Shown here piece after piece: positions 7,558 through 21,457 of a stretch of DNA of 64,000 bases (positions within the stretch are counted from its first letter, which is position 1; every line of letters begins with the position of its first letter). Under the pieces are notes generated by a model. The model had not been told where the DNA came from. It did no database searches and was given only the letters and a program-made list of their open reading frames with translations. The position numbers were made by a program, and so were the translations under genes. Source of the DNA: Larsenimonas salina (GTDB lineage Bacteria > Pseudomonadota > Gammaproteobacteria > Pseudomonadales > Halomonadaceae); contig NZ_JAMLJJ010000001.1 of the NCBI RefSeq assembly GCF_023736155.1, positions 1 to 64,000 of the forward strand, read 5' to 3'.

Positions 7558-9477
7558 ATGACGCTGCTGCGACTGGAACAACTTCATCTGGCCTACGGCA
7601 CACACGTGCTGTTGGATGGCGCCGAACTCACGATCGAAAAGGGCGAGCGACTGGCGCTGGTCGGGCGCAACGGCGCGGGTAAATCGACGCTCCTGTCGTT
7701 GGTCTCTGGCAAGGTCGACCCGGACTCCGGCACGATCTGGCGCGCACCGGGCCTTCGTATCGGGGTGCTCGAGCAGGACCTTCCCGACGCCGAAGGCCGA
7801 CGAATCTTCGATGTGGTGGCCGAAGGGCTGCCGGAAGTCGGTGCTTTGCTTGCAGAGTACGATCAGCTCGTTGCCTCGTCGGATCCGGACATGACGCGGC
7901 TTTCAAGCCTTCAATCCGAGCTCGAGGCCCGCGACGGCTGGTCCTATCATCAGCGCATTGACACGGTACTGACTCGGCTCGGGCTGCCGGCCGATGAATC
8001 CATGAGCAAACTTTCAGGCGGCTGGCGCCGGCGCGTGGCGCTGGCGCGGGCACTGGTGACCGACCCTGATGTACTGCTGCTCGATGAGCCGACCAACCAT
8101 CTGGATCTGGACACCATTCTCTGGCTCGAGGAGCAGCTTCTTCAGTTTAACGGCGCGGTACTGTTCATTACCCACGACCGGGCCTTTTTGAAAAAGCTGG
8201 CCACGCACATTCTCGAACTCGACCGCGGGCGCCTTGGGCGCTACCCCGGCGATTACGACAAGTATCAGCAACAGAAAAACGCTGAACTTGACGCTGAAGC
8301 GCGCGAACGGCGCGAATTCGACAAGAAGCTGGCCCAGGAAGAGAAGTGGATACGCCAGGGCATCAAGGCGCGCCGCACCCGCAACGAAGGTCGCGTGCGT
8401 GCCCTTGAAAGCATGCGTGCTCAGCACGCCGAGCGCCGTCATCAGACCGGCAATGCGCGCCTTAACGTCGATAACGCCGACCGAAGCGGCAAGCGTGTGG
8501 TCGAGCTCGAGCACGTCAGTCAGTACTTCGAGCGCGAGGCTGTACTCAAGGACGTCTCGCTCGAAGTCCAGCGCGGTGACCGCATCGGGTTTATCGGTCG
8601 AAACGGCGCCGGAAAAACCACGCTTTTGAAGATCATGCTTGGCGAGCAGGCACCGAGCGAGGGCCAGGTTCATATGGGCACCAATTTGCAGGTGGCCTAT
8701 TTCGATCAGCTTCGCGCGGGGCTCGAGCCTGAAAAGACGGTGTATGACAACGTCGCTCAGGGGCGCGATCGCGTGACGGTCGGCGGCAAGGATCGCCACG
8801 TCATCAGTTATCTGCAGGATTTTCTGTTCACTCCCGAGCGTGCGCGTCAGCCGGTCAAGGCGCTCTCCGGCGGGGAGTCAAACCGGCTGCTGCTGGCGAA
8901 GCTCTTCACTCAGCCGGCCAACGTGCTGGTGATGGATGAGCCGACCAACGATCTGGACGTTGAAACGCTTGAGCTTCTGGAAGAACTTCTGATGCAGTTC
9001 GAGGGCACGCTGCTTCTGGTCAGTCACGACCGAGACTTTCTGGACAACGTTGTGACAAGCGTCATTGCCTTTGAAGGCGAGGGGCAGGTCCGTGAGTACG
9101 TGGGGGGCTATCACGACTGGGTGCGCCAGGGCGGCACGCTTCCTCCGGCGCCGTGGTACAAGGGGGCTGAGCCGACGGCAAAGTCTGACGCCAAAAAGGC
9201 AGCCAAGACACCGGCGGACACGGCAGCACCTGTGGCCAAGGCAAAGCCTAAAAAGCTCTCCTACAAACTGCAGCGAGAGCTTGATGAGCTTCCGGCGCGG
9301 ATCGAAACACTCGAGGCCAGTGTGGCCGAATTCGAGGCAACGATTTCGGACCCTAATTTCTACGGTCAGGACGCTAGTACGGTCTCAGAAACCCTTGAGG
9401 CGCTTGGCAAGACTCAAGGCGAGCTGGATGAGGCGATGGAGCGCTGGATGGAGCTGGAAGCCCAGCAAAACGACTGA
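7558..9477 (+). CDS. uup: ABC-F family ATPase Uup
   Basis: 639 residues with two ATP-binding cassettes and no membrane domain, as in ABC-F proteins that act on ribosomes and, for Uup, on genome stability. Cassette 1 has Walker A GRNGAGKST (about 37-45), LSGGWRRRVALARAL and LLLDEPTNHLD. Cassette 2 has GRNGAGKTT, LSGGESNRLLLAKLF and LVMDEPTNDLD. The C-terminal 80 residues form a coiled coil (YKLQRELDELPARIETLEASVAEFEATI), which identifies Uup rather than EttA or YheS. An Ala/Lys/Pro-rich linker precedes it. A gggaggcgg ribosome site precedes the ATG. Single gene. Confidence 0.93.
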   Translation: MTLLRLEQLHLAYGTHVLLDGAELTIEKGERLALVGRNGAGKSTLLSLVSGKVDPDSGTIWRAPGLRIGVLEQDLPDAEGRRIFDVVAEGLPEVGALLAEYDQLVASSDPDMTRLSSLQSELEARDGWSYHQRIDTVLTRLGLPADESMSKLSGGWRRRVALARALVTDPDVLLLDEPTNHLDLDTILWLEEQLLQFNGAVLFITHDRAFLKKLATHILELDRGRLGRYPGDYDKYQQQKNAELDAEARERREFDKKLAQEEKWIRQGIKARRTRNEGRVRALESMRAQHAERRHQTGNARLNVDNADRSGKRVVELEHVSQYFEREAVLKDVSLEVQRGDRIGFIGRNGAGKTTLLKIMLGEQAPSEGQVHMGTNLQVAYFDQLRAGLEPEKTVYDNVAQGRDRVTVGGKDRHVISYLQDFLFTPERARQPVKALSGGESNRLLLAKLFTQPANVLVMDEPTNDLDVETLELLEELLMQFEGTLLLVSHDRDFLDNVVTSVIAFEGEGQVREYVGGYHDWVRQGGTLPPAPWYKGAEPTAKSDAKKAAKTPADTAAPVAKAKPKKLSYKLQRELDELPARIETLEASVAEFEATISDPNFYGQDASTVSETLEALGKTQGELDEAMERWMELEAQQND

Positions 9478-9484
9478 GATTAAT

Positions 9485-9520
9485 GCTGCCTCGCCCTGTG
9501 TCGGTTGTGGGCGAGGCAGC
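9485..9520. terminator. strong inverted repeat between convergent uup and usp genes
   Basis: A perfect 12-bp stem (gctgcctcgccc with gggcgaggcagc) and a 12-nt loop lies between the stop codons of uup and the universal stress protein gene. It can fold on both strands. No T-run follows on either side, so it may work as a transcript 3'-end stabiliser or a weak or Rho-assisted terminator rather than a classical intrinsic one. Confidence 0.6.
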
Positions 9521-9538
9521 GACACTCAGCTTGTGCGA

Positions 9539-9994
9539 TTACTCGGCGGCGGTCTTGTCGTTGCCGACGCGTACCGCCAGTACATCGCACTCCGCACCGT
9601 GGAGAACGCCGGTTGAGGTCGAGCCGAGCAGCAGAGCGAACCCATGACGCCCGTGAGAGCCGACCACGATCAGATCGACCTGGCGCTCCTTGGCAAAACG
9701 CTGGATTTCGGAGTCGGGCATGCCGACCACGACGTGTTGATCGGCGGCGTTGATGCCATGGGGTGTGGCGATGTCGCTCAAGCGCTCGCGTGCGTGGCCA
9801 TCGAGCTGCTCTTGAATGCTGGTCAAATCCATCGGTATATCACCGCCGTAGGCAAACCCCAATGGCTCCAGCGTGTGCATGATCGAGATCTTGGCCCCGT
9901 TTCGCTCAGCGATCGGCAAGGCGCGTTTGAGCACCAGGTGTGAATCCTTGGTGAGATCGACCGCGACCAGGATATGGCGGTATTCGTTGCTCAT
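9539..9994 (-). CDS. universal stress protein, UspA family
   Basis: 151 residues, one Usp domain spanning nearly the whole protein (YRHILVAVDLTKDSHLVLKRAL at the start). The C-terminal segment VGSHGRHGFALLLGSTSTGVLHGAECDVLAV has the G-x2-G-x9-G-S/T pattern of ATP-binding Usp proteins, so nucleotide binding is likely. Such proteins are cytosolic dimers induced by starvation and stress. It is a single gene converging with uup. The target process is unknown. Confidence 0.9.
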   Translation of the reverse strand: MSNEYRHILVAVDLTKDSHLVLKRALPIAERNGAKISIMHTLEPLGFAYGGDIPMDLTSIQEQLDGHARERLSDIATPHGINAADQHVVVGMPDSEIQRFAKERQVDLIVVGSHGRHGFALLLGSTSTGVLHGAECDVLAVRVGNDKTAAE

Positions 9995-10113
9995 GGCGTG
10001 TCCTCATGGCCGTAAAAAGAGAAGCGGTTCTACTTTAGAACGCGCCATTACCATACACAATCGCATTTGACGCGTTACTTTGGCGCAGTGCGGTAACTCG
10101 GGCAGAGAGAGTC

Positions 10114-10575
10114 ATGACCGTTTTCTGGATTATTGCCGGCTTGATTTTCGTGGCGTTGGCGCCGGTGATCAGTCTGAACCCCTCACGGCGACAGCGTCAG
10201 ATGGTCGCGCTAAGAGATCGGGCGCGCGTGTTGGGGTTTCGAGTGGAGCTGAATCCGCCGGGCCGCCCGCACGCGTCCGAGCGAGATGTGTTGGCGTATC
10301 GGTTGATGTATCTGGGAGTTCGTCAGGGGCCTGCGTTTCGCTGGACGCCCGATGAGGGCCTCGTGGAGGAAGAGGGCGCGCTTGATTCGAACCAGCGGGC
10401 CTTGTTGGATCAGGTTATCGACGCTCTGCCTCAGGATACGCTCTTGCTCACCTCGGGTACGGCCACACTGACGCTTTGGTGGCAGGAGCGAGATGAACTC
10501 GAGCGTTTCGAAGCGGTCGCAAAGCGGCTACTTGAGCTGCGCCAGGCCATCGCCCCTTATGAGGAGACCGGCTGA
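10114..10575 (+). CDS. membrane-anchored hypothetical protein, 153 aa
   Basis: One N-terminal transmembrane helix (FWIIAGLIFVALAPVISL, residues 4-21) is followed by a basic stretch (PSRRQRQMVALRDRARVLGF) and an about 100-residue cytosolic domain rich in acidic residues. The layout recalls short proteins sometimes annotated as YajC-like in pseudomonads, but the resemblance may be only the anchor plus basic linker, so I give no function. The stop overlaps the 3' end of the convergent MarR gene by 19 bp. Confidence 0.75.
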   Translation: MTVFWIIAGLIFVALAPVISLNPSRRQRQMVALRDRARVLGFRVELNPPGRPHASERDVLAYRLMYLGVRQGPAFRWTPDEGLVEEEGALDSNQRALLDQVIDALPQDTLLLTSGTATLTLWWQERDELERFEAVAKRLLELRQAIAPYEETG

Positions 10576-11036
10576 GGCTCGTCGGCGTCGCAGGTCGCCC
10601 CCTGTTCGGCGCACAGAAGCTTTTGACCGTTTTTCTCGATGGCATCGAGAATGCTGTCAAACTGATCGAGCGTCTCCTGGTCGAGCCCTGCGAGCATTTC
10701 AACGCGCGCCTGCTGGACCACCGACTCGATCTGCTTGAGCAGTGGCATGGCGTTCGGCGTGAGATACACCAGTTTTGTTCGGCGATCGCTTTCACTTGGA
10801 CGGCGCTCGATCAGTGACTGTTGCGTCAGTTGGTCGAGCGTGCGGACAAGCGAGGGCGCCTCGACGCCGATTGCCTTGGCAAGCTCGCACTGAGGCAGCC
10901 CTTCACCGTAATGCGACAGATGATAAAGCGTGGTCCAGCGTGTCTGTGTCAGACCCAGCGGCGCAAGGCGCTCATCGATGATGGCGCGCCAGAGCCTTGG
11001 AATGCGGGTCAGTTTGAGGCAAAGAGTCTCATTCAT
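10557..11036 (-). CDS. MarR family transcriptional regulator (SlyA-like)
   Basis: 159 residues. The winged helix-turn-helix spans about residues 35-100: TQTRWTTLYHLSHYGEGLPQCELAKAIGVEAPSLVRTLDQLTQQSLIERRPSESDRRTKLVYLTP. The DRR-T/K wing and the overall layout match SlyA. SlyA-type proteins are dimers that respond to small aromatic ligands and antagonise H-NS-type silencing. The C-terminus has two cysteines (LLCAEQGATCDADE) that could be redox-sensitive, though this is speculative. It overlaps the end of the preceding convergent gene. The target is unknown; the neighbouring membrane gene lies 97 bp away in the same direction. Confidence 0.88.
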   Translation of the reverse strand: MNETLCLKLTRIPRLWRAIIDERLAPLGLTQTRWTTLYHLSHYGEGLPQCELAKAIGVEAPSLVRTLDQLTQQSLIERRPSESDRRTKLVYLTPNAMPLLKQIESVVQQARVEMLAGLDQETLDQFDSILDAIEKNGQKLLCAEQGATCDADEPQPVSS

Positions 11037-11133
11037 TTAAAAGATACGTCAGAGTAGTGTTTTCAAAGATTGTCCGAATCTGGTCTGGCTTATGCAAGCG
11101 TAATCTCGCGGCAAGCCGTGAATGAGCGCCTCT

Positions 11134-12225
11134 CTAGTCGGTATTGAGCCACCCGATACCCGGAGTGTGTCGCTGTTCGCCATCAGCACGTTCGGCACTT
11201 GAGGCATCGTTATTGACATCAAAGCGAATCACACCGATCCGTTGCCCTGTGGCGGTCATGACATCAACCTGCCACCGCCCGGTGGAATCTGCCGGGAAAT
11301 GCAGCTTGTGTGACCAGGCCCGATAGCCGTCAGCACCGGTTCCGCGAATGGTCAGCTTGATGCGATCCACCTCGCGTCCGTCATGGCGCCAGACGTGGTA
11401 AATGGTCTCGTTCAAGCCTCGTGGCGCGTGCACCGAGGTGTACGCATACAGCCCATTCGACTTAAGCGCAGTGTTGGTCAACGCGATATTGCCCATCGGG
11501 GCACGCTCGGCGCGGTTGAACGCAGGCGACAGCGCGCTGCTTGTGATCCAAAGCGTTGCGGGTGGAATCCAGGTGCGCCCCATCCAGGCCGCACCGCTTA
11601 GCGCGACGGCAAGTCCGATCATTGCAAGCCAGTCCAGTACCCCTCGCCCCTGAAACAGCGTCATCAGACTCGGAAGGCTCAGGATGGGGACCGCAAGCGT
11701 TGCCATCAAAAAGCTTTGACCGGTCGTTACATGCAATAAAAGCGGCGCCGAGACCAGAATCAACACGAACGCGCATAGGCCGTGAAAAGCGAAATAGAGC
11801 CAGCGTACCCGCTCGGCGAGCTTGAAGTAGAGTGGGTCGATCACGGAAAGCAGCGCGCAGCCAACCAGAATGACCGCGAACAGCGCCTGACCTGTTCCCC
11901 AGGCAGTAGTGACCAGAATGAAAGGCAGACAAAAACAGAGCGTTTCCTGATGCGTCAGCTGGGTGACGAAGGTCGCGACCAGCCGAGGAAGCCGGGATTT
12001 CGCACGGTGCTGGCGCAGGCTGCTCCAGACGTTTTCGCCGATCAAAAGAACCCAGGTGCCAAGAAGTGCCACCGCCAGAAAGCCCCCGAGCGACTGCTGC
12101 CTTGTGACCAAGAAAAAGCTGATGACGCCGCTTGCGAAGCTGACAATCGGCCACAGATAGTGATAGCGCTGGAGGCGTTCCATCCAGGCCTTGAGCCAGC
12201 CGGGAAGAGCGAGTTCGTTAACCAT
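11134..12225 (-). CDS. membrane protein with DUF5924/DUF2914 domains
   Basis: 363 residues. The N-terminal 230 residues hold about seven hydrophobic helices (YLWPIVSFASGVISFFLV onward). They are followed by a soluble C-terminal domain of about 110 residues that matches DUF2914 (LKSNGLYAYTSVHAPRGLNETIYHVWRHDGREVDRIKLTIRG, then WSHKLHFPADSTGRWQVDVMTATGQRIGVIRFDV). In this family the soluble part is thought to be a periplasmic beta-sandwich. The function is unknown. The last residues include a short Asp/Ser-rich tail. Single gene. Confidence 0.8.
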   Translation of the reverse strand: MVNELALPGWLKAWMERLQRYHYLWPIVSFASGVISFFLVTRQQSLGGFLAVALLGTWVLLIGENVWSSLRQHRAKSRLPRLVATFVTQLTHQETLCFCLPFILVTTAWGTGQALFAVILVGCALLSVIDPLYFKLAERVRWLYFAFHGLCAFVLILVSAPLLLHVTTGQSFLMATLAVPILSLPSLMTLFQGRGVLDWLAMIGLAVALSGAAWMGRTWIPPATLWITSSALSPAFNRAERAPMGNIALTNTALKSNGLYAYTSVHAPRGLNETIYHVWRHDGREVDRIKLTIRGTGADGYRAWSHKLHFPADSTGRWQVDVMTATGQRIGVIRFDVNNDASSAERADGEQRHTPGIGWLNTD

Positions 12226-12373
12226 GAGCTAAAGTAGGCCCTTGAGTCGGTAAGGTGAATGAACGTATACGTGATACATCGGTAAACATGACCCTGTGCT
12301 TGACCATGGTCTTAGACCAAGGTTCATCTTGGCCGACTTGACCCGTTGCTCGCACTCGCCGACGATAAGGATT

Positions 12374-12387
12374 CAAACACTCGTTTA
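12374..12387. promoter_or_regulatory. candidate PsrA operator upstream of fadBA
   Basis: The sequence CAAAC-ACTC-GTTTA fits the half-site pattern known for PsrA, the TetR-type fatty-acid sensor of pseudomonads and halomonads ([G/C]AAAC, 2-4 bp, GTTT[G/C]), with only the last base off consensus. It lies 66 bp before the fadB start, where repression of beta-oxidation genes by PsrA would be expected. It was identified by eye only. Confidence 0.45.
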
Positions 12388-12413
12388 AATTGGCGGCTGC
12401 GGTCATACATCGC

Positions 12414-12443
12414 CTCTATCACTCAGGACTCTATCACTCAGGA
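12414..12443 (+). repeat. 15-bp exact tandem duplication covering the fadB ribosome site
   Basis: The 15-mer ctctatcactcagga occurs twice in a row (12414-12428 and 12429-12443). Each copy ends in cagga, so the Shine-Dalgarno of fadB (cagga, completed as caggag before ATG 12453) is present in two copies, one correctly spaced and one 15 bp too far upstream. Confidence 0.9.
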
Positions 12444-12452
12444 GTAGTGCTC

Positions 12453-15796
<3,344 letters not shown>

Positions 15797-15814
15797 GCTT
15801 TAAAGCCTTGTCAC

Positions 15815-15842
15815 AAAAAAGCCCGCATCGCGGGCTTTTTTA
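15815..15842. terminator. bidirectional intrinsic terminator after fadA
   Basis: Perfect gcccgc/gcgggc stem with an atc loop, flanked by six A residues on the left and five or six T residues on the right. It serves fadBA on the plus strand and the convergent DUF1772 gene on the minus strand; that gene's stop codon overlaps the T-tract. Confidence 0.88.
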
Positions 15843-16361
15843 GGTCGATGGGGTGGGTTTTGACGTGGTGCGGATACTCAGAGCCGCAATGGCGAGCAAA
15901 AAGGTGCTCAGGGCCGCAATCAGGCGGTACTCATTGCGCTCGCGCCAGAGGGCTCGAATGTCGACCCAGTCACCCGGCATCGCGATCGGATTCCACGCCT
16001 GAATGTCATGATTGATCGGTACCATCACCAACTTGGTGTAGGCAACGATGCCCCCGAGATAGACGATCAGGGCCAGTACCGTCAGTACAAACGATGGGCT
16101 TCGCCAGCGCGTGATGTCAAACGCCGCGCTCAACGCGAGAAACGCCGCGCCGCCAAAGAACATGAACAGAAAAAACGGGTTTCGAAGATCGTGAGTGATC
16201 TCGGCTTGAACGGTGCCGTAGATGTCGGCGCCCATGTTCATCATGGCGGGTTGGAGGGTTACCCAGTGCATGGCGAAGTAGCCGGTGATCAGTCCGGTTG
16301 TCATGACCGCCAGCATCAAGGGCAGGTTGTCGGCGAAGGTATAGCCCGCGCGTGAAGACAT
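15840..16361 (-). CDS. DUF1772 (anthrone oxygenase-like) membrane protein
   Basis: 173 residues from the ATG at 16361, preferred over an upstream in-frame ATG (16403) because aggga precedes it and MSSRAGYTFADNLPLML gives a natural N-terminus. Four hydrophobic helices are visible (LPLMLAVMTTGLITGYFAMHW, FLFMFFGGAAFLALSAAFDI, FVLTVLALIVYLGGIVAYTKLVMVPIN, YRLIAALSTFLLAIAALSI). The VPINHDIQAWNP motif and the W-x-x-x-N-x-x-R signature near the last helix are typical of DUF1772. The biochemical role is unknown; relatives occur next to diverse oxidoreductases. Confidence 0.78.
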   Translation of the reverse strand: MSSRAGYTFADNLPLMLAVMTTGLITGYFAMHWVTLQPAMMNMGADIYGTVQAEITHDLRNPFFLFMFFGGAAFLALSAAFDITRWRSPSFVLTVLALIVYLGGIVAYTKLVMVPINHDIQAWNPIAMPGDWVDIRALWRERNEYRLIAALSTFLLAIAALSIRTTSKPTPST

Positions 16362-16453
16362 GCGTGTTCCCTGAATCGAAAATGAATTGTCGGTGGGGAG
16401 CAATCAAACCATAAAGTGGGGGGCGGGTGTAGGTTCGTTTTGAATTTGCCATG

Positions 16454-16479
16454 AAAAAGCCCGACGTATGCCGGGCTTT
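16454..16479 (-). terminator. intrinsic terminator of the porin gene
   Basis: An 8-bp stem (aaagcccg/cgggcttt) with a short loop, followed on the minus strand by a U-run (AAAAA at 16454-16458 on the plus strand). It lies about 27 bp past the porin stop codon. Confidence 0.8.
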
Positions 16480-16505
16480 GAGTGATCAAGTCTAGCTAAA
16501 TAGAC

Positions 16506-18180
<1,675 letters not shown>

Positions 18181-18276
18181 CCCGGAAAAACCACCTAGCC
18201 AATAGTCGATAGACCTTAGGGATGAGCGCCCAATGTCTAATGGATTTAGTGATGTGTGATCCTTATGTTGATCTAA

Positions 18277-18290
18277 CTTAATCGATTAAG
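18277..18290. promoter_or_regulatory. LacI-type operator, ABC-operon side
   Basis: CTTAATCGATTAAG, a perfect 14-bp palindrome with central CG, 47 bp before the binding-protein start codon. It differs by one base from the palindrome at 18167-18180. The pair flanks the divergent promoters, an arrangement suited to joint repression, possibly through a DNA loop. Confidence 0.75.
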
Positions 18291-18336
18291 AAGTGCAGTT
18301 TTTCTTGGAACAGTACTTAACGTGAGGGGATGCCCC

Positions 18337-19596
<1,260 letters not shown>

Positions 19597-19617
19597 GCGC
19601 TAAGCAAAGGACGTGTC

Positions 19618-20589
19618 ATGACTGTTCACGAAACGACAACGGCGACCGCCGGGCCAAAGAAGGCCCGGCAGGATGCACGCGGCACCAAGGTACGCCGGCG
19701 CCGGGTGAGGGCGGCCTGGCTGTTTTTGACCCCGATGCTGGTGGTGCTTGCGCTGGTGGCCGGCTGGCCACTTCTTCGAACCATCTGGTTCAGCTTTACC
19801 GACGCAAGCCTTAGCCAGATGGGCAGTGCCAACTTCATTGGTGTCGAAAACTATCTGGTCTACGACGAGGGCTGGTACGGCCTGCTTGCTGACCCGCTCT
19901 GGTGGCAATCGGTCTGGAATACGCTCTTTTTCACGGTCATATCGGTCGGGCTTGAAACCGTATTGGGCGTCATCGTTGCGCTGGTGCTGAACGCGAAGTT
20001 TCGTGGCCGCATGGTGGTTCGGGCCGCAATGCTGATCCCCTGGGCAATTCCAACCATTGTCTCGGCCAAGATGTGGGCCTGGATGCTCAACGACCAGTTC
20101 GGCATTCTCAATCACATGCTGATGGGGCTTGGCATTATCTCGGCGCCGCTTGCCTGGACCGCCGATGCCGATCTCTCCATGTGGGCGGTGATCATCGTTG
20201 ACGTGTGGAAGGCTACTCCGTTTGTTGCGCTTTTGGTGTTGGCGGCCCTTCAGATGCTGCCGTCGGACTGCTACGAGGCGGCTCGTGTCGATGGCATCTC
20301 ACCGGTTCGGGTCTTTTTCAAGGTCACGCTGCCCTTGATCGCACCGGCATTGATGGTCGCGGTTATTTTCCGTGCGCTCGATGCGCTTCGTGTGTTCGAT
20401 GTGATCTACGTGCTGACCTCGAACGCCTCGTCGACCATGACAATGTCGATCTACGCGCGTCAGCAGCTGGTCGAGTTTCAGGACGTCGGCTACGGCAGTG
20501 CGGCCTCGACGCTTTTGTTCCTGATCATCGCGCTGTTCACGATCGTCTATCTCTACCTCGGTCGGCGGCAACTGGGAGGTGAACAATGA
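19618..20589 (+). CDS. sugar ABC transporter permease (MalF/ThuF-like)
   Basis: 323 residues. A basic N-terminus (KKARQDARGTKVRRRRVR) precedes six hydrophobic helices starting at AAWLFLTPMLVVLALVAGWPLL. The cytoplasmic EAA loop that contacts the ATPase is EAARVDGISPVRVFFKVTLPLI near residue 220, followed by ALDALRVFDVIYVLTS, typical of trehalose/maltose/sucrose systems. It overlaps the next permease gene by 4 bp (ATGA), so the two membrane subunits are translationally coupled. It likely pairs with the 280-aa permease in a heterodimer. Confidence 0.9.
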   Translation: MTVHETTTATAGPKKARQDARGTKVRRRRVRAAWLFLTPMLVVLALVAGWPLLRTIWFSFTDASLSQMGSANFIGVENYLVYDEGWYGLLADPLWWQSVWNTLFFTVISVGLETVLGVIVALVLNAKFRGRMVVRAAMLIPWAIPTIVSAKMWAWMLNDQFGILNHMLMGLGIISAPLAWTADADLSMWAVIIVDVWKATPFVALLVLAALQMLPSDCYEAARVDGISPVRVFFKVTLPLIAPALMVAVIFRALDALRVFDVIYVLTSNASSTMTMSIYARQQLVEFQDVGYGSAASTLLFLIIALFTIVYLYLGRRQLGGEQ

Positions 20590-21428
20590 CGCTTACGCAC
20601 TTGAAGCGCGCTGTATTGAAGCTCGGGTTCTGGCTGATGGTCATTACCCTGGTCGTCTACGCCACCTTTCCGTTCTATTACGCAGTGGTGACCTCGCTCA
20701 AGCCGTCAAGCGAGATGTTCAAGGTCGGCTACTGGATCGATTCCGTCGACTGGTCGAACTATGTGGCGGTGCTGTCGCAGAAGGCGTTCGTGCAGAGCAT
20801 TGCCAACTCGGTCATCGTCGCTCTGAGCGTAGTCGCGATCGCGCTGCTGCTTGGCCTCACGGCGGCCTACGCGCTTGGGCGGGTCCGTTTCAAGGGCCGC
20901 ACTCGGGTAATGATGCTGGTGCTCGGGGTCTCCATGTTCCCGCAGGTGGCGGTGCTTTCGGGGCTCTTTGAGGTCATTCGCGTGCTCGATCTGTACAACT
21001 CGCCGGGCGGGCTGATTCTGAGCTACACCATTTTCACGCTGCCGTTCACGGTGTGGGTGCTGACCACGTTCATGCGCCAACTGCCCGATGAGCTCGAAGA
21101 GGCCGCCATCATGGACGGCGCTTCGCCCTGGGTCACCCTGACCAAGGTTTTCATGCCGCTTCTGTGGCCCGCGATGGCTACGACCGGTCTTCTGGCGTTC
21201 ATCGCCGCCTGGAACGAATTCCTGTTCGCCCTGACGTTCACGCTGACCGACTCCGAGCGCACCGTGCCGGTGGCCATCGCCCTGATTTCAGGCGGCAGCC
21301 AGTACGAGTTGCCCTGGGGCCCGATCATGGCGGCCTCGGTCATTGTCACGGTCCCGCTGGTGATTCTGGTGCTGATCTTCCAGCGCCGCATCGTCTCCGG
21401 TTTGACCGCCGGCGCCGTCAAGGGATGA
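20586..21428 (+). CDS. sugar ABC transporter permease (MalG/ThuG-like)
   Basis: 280 residues with six helices, the first at FWLMVITLVVYATFPFYYAVVTSLK. The EAA motif is EAAIMDGASPWVTLTKVFMPLL around residue 180. The following FIAAWNEFLFALTFT block is the standard MalG-type signature. The start overlaps the upstream permease stop by 4 bp. A 29-bp gap separates it from the ATPase gene. Confidence 0.92.
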   Translation: MTLTHLKRAVLKLGFWLMVITLVVYATFPFYYAVVTSLKPSSEMFKVGYWIDSVDWSNYVAVLSQKAFVQSIANSVIVALSVVAIALLLGLTAAYALGRVRFKGRTRVMMLVLGVSMFPQVAVLSGLFEVIRVLDLYNSPGGLILSYTIFTLPFTVWVLTTFMRQLPDELEEAAIMDGASPWVTLTKVFMPLLWPAMATTGLLAFIAAWNEFLFALTFTLTDSERTVPVAIALISGGSQYELPWGPIMAASVIVTVPLVILVLIFQRRIVSGLTAGAVKG

Positions 21429-21457
21429 ACATGCACACCGACAGACAAGGAGCATCT

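Noticed and set aside
15840-16403. Longer DUF1772 protein starting at ATG 16403
   Set aside because: The 14 extra residues are polar and unlike a membrane-protein start; the internal ATG at 16361 has a better ribosome site.
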